From: an uncultured Eubacteriales bacterium
GTDB taxonomy: Bacteria > Bacillota > Clostridia > Christensenellales > Aristaeellaceae
Length of the DNA stretch: 10,104 nt
Assembly (NCBI GenBank): GCA_944353735.1
Contig: CALVPU010000029.1
Coordinates: 1 to 10,104, forward strand
Direction of reading: 5' to 3'
Shown: piece by piece, positions 1 to 6,591 of the stretch
Layout: every line of letters begins with the position of its first letter
Position numbering within the stretch: the stretch's first letter is position 1
Notes under the pieces: model-generated
What the model was told of the DNA's origin: nothing
The model's input: the letters and a program-made list of their open reading frames with translations, nothing else
The model's database searches: none
Program-made: the position numbers and the translations under genes

Positions 1-147
1 GAGCGCGTCGAGGAAGAGCGAGAGCCAGAACCCCGCGGCAAACAGGCGGCGCAGCGCGCCCATCAGCGCCCACAGCGCGCCGATCGCCGCGCCCGCGCCG
101 ACCATCCAGAGGAACACGTAGATCTGACCGACGGTGGCAAAGAGCAT
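1..147 (-). CDS. yabQ: YabQ sporulation protein, N-terminal part (cut by window edge)
   Basis: The first 49 codons of a minus-strand gene that runs off the left edge. The protein starts MLFATVGQIYVFLWMVGAGA and is strongly hydrophobic, with one membrane segment at about residues 5-28 and a second starting near residue 38 after an LRR stretch. YabQ is an integral membrane protein needed for spore cortex formation in Bacillus subtilis and lies directly after yabP, as here. Its ATG begins one base after the yabP TGA stop, so translation is probably coupled; a GGGGAGG lies in the yabP end but about 13 bases upstream, which is far for a sole ribosome site. The assignment rests on position after yabP and on the membrane-protein start; the visible part alone is too short for a firm family call. 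Confidence 0.75.
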   Translation of the reverse strand, partial: MLFATVGQIYVFLWMVGAGAAIGALWALMGALRRLFAAGFWLSLFLDAL

Positions 148-148
148 G

Positions 149-421
149 TCAGCTGAACAGCCTCCCCAGAAAGCCGCCGCTCTTGCGGCGCTGCGCGTAC
201 TCGATGGCGGCAATCTCGCCCTCGACCACCAGCCGGCCATCCTCCAGATTCAGCTGCGAGATGTTCAGCCCCTCGCCGCTGAGCGTCAGCGCCCCCAGCG
301 GCGTGCGCAGCACGACGACCTGTTCGTTGAAGCAGTCCACGTCCTCGACGCCGGTGACGGTGCAGGCGCTGCGTCCCACGAGCGTCAGCGTGTGCTCCGC
401 CGACGAATTGGCGTTTTGCAT
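149..421 (-). CDS. yabP: YabP spore cortex/coat protein
   Basis: A 90-residue protein of the YabP/YqfC family. It is made in the mother cell during sporulation and, in B. subtilis, is needed with YabQ for normal spore cortex and coat. The family pattern is clear: an HTLTLVGR start (residues 10-17), TGVEDVDCFNEQVVVLRT (23-40), the G-x-L-x-L-x-G-x-x-L strand at 43-52 and a C-terminal GGFLGRLFS that matches the GFFSKLF tail of B. subtilis YabP. The start at 421 is chosen because a strong AAGGGGAGG lies just upstream and because longer in-frame starts would add low-complexity Arg-rich sequence foreign to the family. YqfC is the main alternative, but the following yabQ favours YabP. The usual upstream S4-domain gene (hslR/rqcP) is not present here. 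Confidence 0.88.
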   Translation of the reverse strand: MQNANSSAEHTLTLVGRSACTVTGVEDVDCFNEQVVVLRTPLGALTLSGEGLNISQLNLEDGRLVVEGEIAAIEYAQRRKSGGFLGRLFS

Positions 422-473
422 AATGCCCCTCCCCTTTCGGCGTCCGGCGCCGCCGGCCGCCTCTCGCTGCTCC

Positions 474-502
474 ATTTTACGCTGCCACACAGGGGGATAT
501 GC
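474..502 (-). promoter_or_regulatory. Candidate sigma-E promoter of yabPQ
   Basis: On the minus strand a GCATATC (forward 496-502) is followed after 14 bases by CGTAAAAT (forward 474-481). Sigma-E promoters have a -35 close to kmATATT and a -10 close to CATACAAT; the -10 here matches 6 of 8. The start would lie about 45 bases upstream of yabP. Known B. subtilis yabP is under sigma-E control, which supports the idea. Found by eye, so a chance match is possible. Confidence 0.5.
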
Positions 503-519
503 CGGAAAACGCGGCACAG

Positions 520-686
520 CAAGCCGCGGGCCGCGCGAATTCCCGTTGATAGGCGAAGCGCGCAAAGTGCGCAGGGTCAGGCGCGGCGCCGCGGAGCACG
601 CAAATTCCCGCGCGCCGGTAACATTTAACAGCCGCGGTAGCATGAAGGGGCAAGCCACGCGGGCCGCGCGAATTCCCGCGCGCCGC
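520..686. repeat. Three spaced copies of a GGGAATT-centred repeat
   Basis: Copies 1 and 3 (526-545 and 659-678) are identical over 20 bases and share a further CAAGCC on the left with a two-base indel. A diverged copy lies around 596-617; it matches copy 3 at about 18 of 20 bases on its right side. The AATT cores sit at 538, 603 and 671, a spacing of 65 and 68 bases. In copy 3 the core is flanked by CGCGCG on both sides, so it can fold as a 6-bp hairpin with a GGAATT loop (minus-strand reading). The spacing is too regular to ignore, but three degenerate copies do not make a CRISPR array. Confidence 0.6.
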
Positions 687-821
687 CTCACGCGCCAGGT
701 GCAGCGGCTGCGCGCGGTTGTCCGCCAGAAGCCGATCGCGCGGGAGGCCGCGACGCGCTGTCCGGCTGTGCATGTCCTCCCGCCGTTCATGTTTCGCGAC
801 CGGTTGCTCTTCCCGCGGCGC

Positions 822-862
822 TAAACAAAGACAGGGCGCGGGATGTCGCTCCCGCGCCCTGT
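822..862 (-). terminator. Rho-independent terminator of pepC
   Basis: A perfect 13-bp stem (831-843 with 850-862) closes a 6-base loop. Read on the minus strand the stem is followed by CTTTGTTTAG, a T-rich tail. It begins 13 bases after the pepC stop codon, so it ends the pepC transcript before yabP. Confidence 0.88.
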
Positions 863-874
863 GCGCACATTGAG

Positions 875-2200
875 TTACGCCAGCGTTCCCATCGGATCCC
901 ACGGCTCGAGCACGATGGGTTCCTGTTGCACCAGCGCGGCGAGGTCGCCGAGGTATTCCTTCTCGACGGCGGCCTGATAGACATAGCTGTCGAACCAGCT
1001 GTCGGAGCAGACGTAGTAGCCCTTTTCGCCGTTCTTGTCGCCCCAGCTGTTCTCGATCTTCCAGCGCACGGGCTTGCCGTCCTCGAGGTGCACGCCGGTG
1101 ATCACCATGGCGTGGTTCATGGCGGAGAGGCCGTAGTTAAGCGCGTCCTCCTTGTTCATGGCGAGGTCCATGCCGGTGAGCAGCTCAAAGTTAAAAGACC
1201 CGTCGTCCCAGATGCCCTGTTCGCGCGCGCCGAAATGGCTGACGTCGCTGCCGAACCAGACGACCTTGCCCGCCTGCAGCTGCGCGAGAATCGCCGCCTT
1301 GAACTCGTCCATGGGCAGGTTCAGGTGCTTGACCGGCTTGCCCTCGACGACGTTGCCCAGCAGGCGGATCGTGTAGGTCCGGTGCATGGGCTTGTCGGCG
1401 GTGGGCGCGTTGATGATGCTGACCGTGCGGTCGAGCAGGTCGCCGACATAGCGGTCGCGGAAGCTCGCGGGCGTCATGCCCTTCTCGACGTGGTACGCCT
1501 TGTCCTTGTCCACGTACTCGAAGTCGAACGCCTTCGGCGGCTCGCCGTAGCAGCTGCATAGGAAGCCGTAGACGCGGTCGAGCACGGCGCGCTTGTGCGC
1601 CTGCACGTCCGTCTCGGACGCGCCCGCGGCGATCATGGCGCGCAGCTTCGCGGCAGCGGCCTTGAGGGCGCGGTTGAGCACGTAGTTCATCTGGTTGGTG
1701 TTGCGGGTCTGCCACGTCTCGTCAAAGACGTCCTTGGGGACGACGCCATACTTGCGCACGACGTTGCAGAACATGTCCCACTGACCACCGTCGTGCACGC
1801 CGGTCGCGAGGATGTGCATCACGGTGCGGTCGTCGGTCGGCAGCGCGGCGGTCTCGATCATGCTCTCGAGGAAGTAGTTCGCGCGCTCAAATTTGTCCCA
1901 GAAGGCGAGATAGCTCTGGGAGAGCTCGAACTTTTCCAAATTGCACGCCTCGGCGATGCGCTCGCGCAGCACGTTCGCCGCGGCAAACAGCCAGCAGCGT
2001 CCGCTGTGCTCCTGATTGCAGACCTCCATGGTGGGGATCTCCAGCGAGAACTTCTGGCGCATCGCCGCGGCGCCCTTGCCGTCAAACGCCACGTCGTTGA
2101 GCTCGCTTCTCGACAGCGACAGCGTCGCCAGCCGGCGCTCCGGGCTCTGGGCATAGTGCTTTGAATAAGTATCAAGCTGTTCCTGCACGACAGGATTCAT
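875..2200 (-). CDS. pepC: Aminopeptidase C (bleomycin hydrolase family, peptidase C1B)
   Basis: A 441-residue cytoplasmic cysteine aminopeptidase that removes N-terminal residues from peptides; the usual family length is about 440-455. The papain-type active site is complete: Gln63 and Cys69 in NQEHSGRCWLFAA, His363 in MNHAMVITG, and Asn384 in KIENSWGDKNG. The protein ends in EPWDPMGTLA; in this family the C-terminal tail lies in the active-site cleft of a hexameric barrel and confines the enzyme to exopeptidase activity. The start at 2200 has a GAAAGGGTGA ribosome site; an in-frame extension by 12 residues (to 2236) is rejected because it would begin upstream of the expected transcription start. 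The gene has its own promoter and terminator. It is divergent from the opp operon, which fits a role in breaking down imported peptides. Confidence 0.95.
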   Translation of the reverse strand: MNPVVQEQLDTYSKHYAQSPERRLATLSLSRSELNDVAFDGKGAAAMRQKFSLEIPTMEVCNQEHSGRCWLFAAANVLRERIAEACNLEKFELSQSYLAFWDKFERANYFLESMIETAALPTDDRTVMHILATGVHDGGQWDMFCNVVRKYGVVPKDVFDETWQTRNTNQMNYVLNRALKAAAAKLRAMIAAGASETDVQAHKRAVLDRVYGFLCSCYGEPPKAFDFEYVDKDKAYHVEKGMTPASFRDRYVGDLLDRTVSIINAPTADKPMHRTYTIRLLGNVVEGKPVKHLNLPMDEFKAAILAQLQAGKVVWFGSDVSHFGAREQGIWDDGSFNFELLTGMDLAMNKEDALNYGLSAMNHAMVITGVHLEDGKPVRWKIENSWGDKNGEKGYYVCSDSWFDSYVYQAAVEKEYLGDLAALVQQEPIVLEPWDPMGTLA

Positions 2201-2240
2201 AGGACAATCACCCTTTCTTCGGCATTGCGCCGACAATGAT

Positions 2241-2269
2241 ATTGTAGCCCGTCATGCGAAAAATGTCAA
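2241..2269 (-). promoter_or_regulatory. Sigma-A promoter of pepC
   Basis: On the minus strand: TTGACA (forward 2264-2269), a 17-base spacer, and TACAAT (forward 2241-2246). This is one mismatch from the ideal vegetative promoter. Transcription should start near 2234, giving a leader of about 34 bases. The leader begins almost directly with a small hairpin (TCGGC/GCCGA, forward 2219-2233), which may protect the 5' end. Confidence 0.9.
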
Positions 2270-2313
2270 TTGCCGTCGGATGAAAAAGCGTCGATTCCCA
2301 GGAAAAGCATCCG

Positions 2314-2332
2314 GCTTCCTGCCCGAGGAAGC
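2314..2332. promoter_or_regulatory. Inverted repeat between the divergent promoters (possible operator)
   Basis: GCTTCCT and AGGAAGC form a perfect 7-bp inverted repeat around a 5-base centre (2321-2325). It lies between the two promoters and belongs to neither transcript, so a protein binding site is more likely than an RNA hairpin. It is not an operator I recognise. Confidence 0.35.
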
Positions 2333-2410
2333 GCGCATCCATTTGGGCAAACCATGACAGATTCTGCGCGGCTTCGCGCTTTGTTTCGCGTTCGTTACGT
2401 CGAAAAAACA

Positions 2411-2439
2411 TTGACAAGCGCAATTTATGCTACTATAAT
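2411..2439 (+). promoter_or_regulatory. Sigma-A promoter of the opp operon
   Basis: TTGACA at 2411-2416, a 17-base spacer and TATAAT at 2434-2439: a perfect match to the vegetative consensus in an otherwise GC-rich genome, set in an AT-rich patch. Transcription should start near 2446. A promoter this strong usually needs a repressor or another limit; the palindrome at 2458-2467 lies just downstream of the expected start. Confidence 0.92.
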
Positions 2440-2457
2440 AATTAAAAAGGCAGAACA

Positions 2458-2467
2458 TTGCGCGCAA
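2458..2467. promoter_or_regulatory. Perfect palindrome just downstream of the opp promoter
   Basis: TTGCGCGCAA reads the same on both strands. It covers roughly +13 to +22 of the predicted transcript, where a bound repressor could block initiation. A 10-bp palindrome can arise by chance, so this is only a candidate. Confidence 0.25.
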
Positions 2468-2602
2468 ATCCCCTTGCAATCCAGCTCTCAGAATGCATCA
2501 TTGCCCGTCCCATACTGCAAAACCGCCCACGGTTCCGCGCCGCGGGTGAGGCTTTTTCAAGGAGAAGCGGCTGCGCTGCCGAAAGCGAAAGGGAGTCGGA
2601 AC

Positions 2603-3517
2603 ATGCTCAGATACGCCTTGCGACGCTTTGTCACCTCGGTGGTTACGCTGTTTCTCGTAATCACCATCACGTTTTTCCTGATGCAGCTCGTCCCCGGCGA
2701 GCCAATGCTCGGCGAAAACATCAATCCCGAGATCACCGAACGGTTGCTGGAGCGCTACGGCTATGACAAGCCGCTGGGCGAGCAGTTCGTCAACTACGTC
2801 ACGGGACTGTTCACCGGCGAGATGGGCTATTCGCTGGTGGTCAAGTCGGGCGAACCGGTGTTTGAAATCATCGCCGAGCGCATCCCCATCTCCGTCGAAC
2901 TGGGTCTGATCGCCCTCGCCATCGCCATATGCCTCGGCATCCCGCTGGGCGTGCTGGCGGCGATGAAGCACAACTCCCTCTTCGACCGCTGCTTCATCTT
3001 CTCTGCATCGCTGTTCGTGTCGGTGCCCAGTTTCATCATGACCATCGCACTGATGCTGGTGTTCGGCGTGTGGCTGAAGCTGCTGCCAATCGCCTATCTG
3101 GACAGCTGGCAGAGCTACCTGATGCCGGTGTTCGGCATGGCGATCTATCCGATGTGCTCGCTGGCGCGCCTGACGCGCACGACCATGCTCGACGTCATCG
3201 GTCAGGACTATATCAAGACCGCGCGCGCCAAGGGCCTGTCCACGCCGAAGATCATGTTCAAGCACGCGCTGCGCAACGCCTGCATCCCCGTCGTGACCTC
3301 GCTGGGACCGCAGATCGCCGGCATCCTCACCGGCTCGTTCGTCGTCGAAAAGGTGTTCGCCATCAACGGCATCGGGCGTTTCTTCGTCAACTCCATCACC
3401 GCCCGCGACTATCCGCTCATCATGGGCACCACGATCTTCTACGCGCTGCTGCTCATCGGCTGCAACTATCTGGTTGACCTCGCCTACGGCCTGATCGACC
3501 CGCGAATCAAATTGTGA
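2603..3517 (+). CDS. oppB: Oligopeptide/dipeptide ABC importer permease, OppB/DppB type
   Basis: A 304-residue inner membrane permease, one half of the peptide channel, paired with OppC. It shows the family plan: an N-terminal membrane segment (about 9-30) followed by LVPGEPM, an extracellular stretch with the YGYDKPLGEQF motif (52-62), then five more membrane segments at about 98-120, 132-154, 172-189, 229-252 and 272-294. The cytoplasmic EAA loop that docks onto the ATPases is at 203-226 (DYIKTARAKGLSTPKIMFKH and on), and the protein ends with the usual DPRIKL. The start at 2603 has an AAAGGGAG ribosome site 7 bases upstream. A longer open frame reaches back to 2270, but it runs through the promoter at 2411-2439, so that extension is not translated. 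First gene of the operon; oppC follows after 12 bases. Confidence 0.95.
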   Translation: MLRYALRRFVTSVVTLFLVITITFFLMQLVPGEPMLGENINPEITERLLERYGYDKPLGEQFVNYVTGLFTGEMGYSLVVKSGEPVFEIIAERIPISVELGLIALAIAICLGIPLGVLAAMKHNSLFDRCFIFSASLFVSVPSFIMTIALMLVFGVWLKLLPIAYLDSWQSYLMPVFGMAIYPMCSLARLTRTTMLDVIGQDYIKTARAKGLSTPKIMFKHALRNACIPVVTSLGPQIAGILTGSFVVEKVFAINGIGRFFVNSITARDYPLIMGTTIFYALLLIGCNYLVDLAYGLIDPRIKL

Positions 3518-3529
3518 GGAGAATGACAG

Positions 3530-4534
3530 ATGACCGAAAAGTACGATCCCAAAGTCTATCAAGCGCTGGGCATCACCGAGCAGGATCTGGAACCTGCGAC
3601 CGCCGAGGAAAAGGCGTCCAACGACCAGATGCGTCCCAGCCTGTCCTATTGGAAGGACGCCTTCCGCCGCTTTCGCCGCAACAAGCTCGCCATCGTGATG
3701 TCCATCCTGCTGCTGACCATCATCCTGCTGGCGATCTTCGGTCCCATCCTCTCCCCCTACACCTATAAGGGACAGTCCGCCGACGTCCGTCAGGGACCGA
3801 GCCTCGCGCACCCGCTGGGCACCGACAAGCTCGGGCGCGACATCTTCGTGCGCCTGATGTACGGCACGCGCATCTCGCTGCTGGTCGGCTTTGTGACGAT
3901 GATCCTCGTCTGCCTGATCGGCATCACCTACGGCGCCATCGCCGCCTACGTCGGCGGCCTGTGCGACAACCTGATGATGCGCTTCGTCGACCTGATGATG
4001 ACCATCCCCTCGATGCTGATCATCATCCTGCTGTCGGTCGTGCTGCGCGACCCACTCAAGGCGCTGATCGAAAACCCGAGCTTTACGGCGCTGGCGTCGC
4101 TCGGCTCGGGACTGATTTCAATCTTCATCGTGCTGGCGCTGTTTAACTGGCTGGGCATGGCGCGCAGCGTGCGCGGCGCGCTGCTGATGAACCGCACGCA
4201 GGAATACGTGCTCGCCTCCGAGGCGATGGGCGCAAAGTCGAAGTGGGTCGTAGTCAAGCATCTGCTGCCGAACTCCATCGGCGTCATCATCATCTCCGCG
4301 ACAGGCGTCGTCCCCAGCGCCATCATGACCGAGTCCTTCCTCAGCTTCGTCGGTCTGGGCGTGTCCGCGCCGGTGCCGTCGCTGGGCTCCATGGCCAACG
4401 ACGCGCTCAACGGCATCAGCTCCTATCCGCAGAACATGATCTATCCCGCGGTGATGATCTCGCTGATCATCCTCTGCTTCAACGTGCTGGGCGATTCGCT
4501 GCGCGACGCCCTCGATCCGCGCATGCGCAAGTAA
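3530..4534 (+). CDS. oppC: Oligopeptide/dipeptide ABC importer permease, OppC/DppC type
   Basis: A 334-residue permease, partner of OppB. A polar cytoplasmic N-terminus of about 50 residues leads through an RRFRRNKLA stretch to membrane segment 1 (about 52-73), typical of the OppC N-terminal domain. The conserved HPLGTDKLGRDIFVRLMYG (94-112) follows, then the binding-protein-dependent permease domain. The EAA loop is at 225-248 (EYVLASEAMGAKSKWVVVKH and on), and the C-terminus GDSLRDALDPRMRK is characteristic. A stretch at about 173-194 (RDPLKALIENPSFTALASLG region) seems longer than in E. coli OppC and may be a lineage-specific external loop; this is from memory. AGGAG lies 8 bases before the ATG at 3530. 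Another ATG at 3523 is in a different frame and is not used. Confidence 0.95.
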   Translation: MTEKYDPKVYQALGITEQDLEPATAEEKASNDQMRPSLSYWKDAFRRFRRNKLAIVMSILLLTIILLAIFGPILSPYTYKGQSADVRQGPSLAHPLGTDKLGRDIFVRLMYGTRISLLVGFVTMILVCLIGITYGAIAAYVGGLCDNLMMRFVDLMMTIPSMLIIILLSVVLRDPLKALIENPSFTALASLGSGLISIFIVLALFNWLGMARSVRGALLMNRTQEYVLASEAMGAKSKWVVVKHLLPNSIGVIIISATGVVPSAIMTESFLSFVGLGVSAPVPSLGSMANDALNGISSYPQNMIYPAVMISLIILCFNVLGDSLRDALDPRMRK

Positions 4535-4559
4535 TCCACGACCAAAGGGAGTGTTCTAA

Positions 4560-5566
<1,007 letters not shown>

Positions 5567-5570
<4 letters not shown>

Positions 5571-6535
5571 GCAGCGAATTCATTCTCAAGGTCGAGGACC
5601 TCAAGACGCACTTTACGGTCAACAAGGGCAGACAGAAGAACGTCGTCAAGGCCGTGGACGGCGTGAGTTTCGCCGTGCGCAAGGGCGAGACGGTCGGTCT
5701 GGTCGGCGAGTCCGGCTGCGGCAAGTCCACCATCGGGCGCACGATCATGCGCTTTAACAACCCCACCGCCGGCAAGATCTATCTCGACGGCGACGACATC
5801 ACCACCTGCGACATGGCGCCCTACCGCAAGAAGATGCAGATGGTCTTTCAGGACCCCTACTCTTCGCTGGACCCGCGCATGTCCGTCAACGACATCGTCG
5901 GCGAGCCGCTGGACATCCAGTTCCCGCAGATGAACCGCAAGGAGCGCGACGAGCGCATCATCGAGCAGCTCAAGCTGGTCGGCATCAACTCCGAACAGCG
6001 CTCGCGCTTCCCCCACGAGTTCTCCGGCGGTCAGCGCCAGCGCATCTCCATCGCCCGCGCGATGGTCATCAAGCCGGAGTTCATGGTGCTCGACGAGCCG
6101 GTGTCGGCGCTGGACGTGTCGATTCAGGCGCAGATCATCAACATGTTGATGGACCTGCAGGCGCAGATGGGGCTGGCGTACCTGTTCATCGCACACGACC
6201 TGGCGGTCGTCCGCCACATCTCGCAGCACGTGGTGGTCATGTACCTCGGTCACGTGATGGAGATTGCCGACGCGCAGGAACTGTACCACCATCCGGCGCA
6301 CCCCTACACGCGCGCGCTGCTCTCCGCCATCCCCATTCCCGATCCCAAGACCAGCCGCACGCGCCACCGCGAAATCCTGCAGGGCGATGTACCCAGCCCG
6401 ATCAACCCGCCGAAGGGCTGCCCCTTCAGCACGCGCTGCCGCCATGCGATCGACCTTTGCCGCGAGCAGCCGCCGGCAATGACGGACCTCGGCGGCGGAC
6501 ATCAGGTCGCCTGCCACCGCTACGGGGAGATTTGA
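5567..6535 (+). CDS. oppF: Peptide ABC importer ATPase, OppF/DppF type
   Basis: A 322-residue ATPase, partner of OppD. Walker A is GESGCGKS (47-54), the Q-loop is Gln95 in VFQDPYSSLDPR (the DPYSSLDPRM form is typical of OppF), the signature is FSGGQRQR (152-159), Walker B is FMVLDEP (172-178) with Glu177, the D-loop is ALD (181-183), and His210 is the switch histidine. The C-terminal extension has AHPYTRALL (244-252), the OppF/DppF hallmark LQGDVPSPINPPKGCPF (271-287), and four cysteines Cys285, Cys291, Cys298 and Cys316. All catalytic residues are intact in both ATPases, so both sites look active. AAAGGAGG at 5552-5559, inside oppD, is one of the strongest ribosome sites in the operon. Confidence 0.95.
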
Positions 6536-6546
6536 ACTCGTTTTAT

Positions 6547-6560
6547 GGAGCGCGAGCTCT
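6547..6560 (+). other. Small GNRA hairpin between oppF and oppA
   Basis: GAGC (6548-6551) and GCTC (6556-6559) close a GCGA tetraloop, with G-U pairs possible outside. It lies in the 56-base gap before oppA, followed by an A/T-rich stretch and the oppA ribosome site. It has no T-tail, so it is not a terminator. It could mark a processing or stabilising point, but a 4-bp stem is weak evidence. Confidence 0.3.
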
Positions 6561-6591
6561 GTAAAAAATATCACTTTAGGAGGAAAGACCC

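Larger units (their letters stand above)
422..830. other. Non-coding spacer between yabP and pepC
   Basis: About 400 GC-rich bases without a gene that can be supported. Open frames exist on both strands, but their translations are Arg/Ala/Pro-rich, lack ribosome sites and match no family I know. The stretch holds the candidate sigma-E promoter near yabP, a cluster of three short repeats (520-686), and at its right end the T-rich tail of the pepC terminator. Confidence 0.6.
2201..2602. other. Divergent control region between pepC and oppB
   Basis: A 402-bp stretch without a gene. It contains the two outward-facing promoters, about 140 bp apart between their -35 boxes, and a leader of about 157 bases before oppB. 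Small inverted repeats visible are GCTTCCT/AGGAAGC at 2314-2332, GCGCG/CGCGC at 2366-2379, a perfect 10-bp palindrome TTGCGCGCAA at 2458-2467 and a 5-bp hairpin at 2521-2534. I do not recognise a T-box, riboswitch or known operator in it. Confidence 0.7.

Noticed and set aside
520..686. CRISPR array
   Set aside because: Only three units, one clearly diverged, spacers of unequal length and no cas genes in the window.
2493..2549. An 18-codon leader frame in the oppB 5' region, with His-His and Pro-Pro, ending just before a run of five T
   Set aside because: It has no ribosome site, and the bases before the T-run form only a 3-bp stem, so a transcription attenuator is not supported.
2270..2602. 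A 111-residue N-terminal extension of oppB
   Set aside because: It spans the perfect promoter at 2411-2439, would lie partly upstream of the transcript start, and OppB proteins begin at the MLRYALRRF-type start used here.
2498..3811. Long minus-strand open frame antisense to oppB and the start of oppC
   Set aside because: Same cause: GC-skewed codon use in the real plus-strand genes. No ribosome site, and the His/Asp/Gln-rich translation is typical of an antisense shadow. The ones at 4479-5513 and 5318-6574 are rejected for the same reason.
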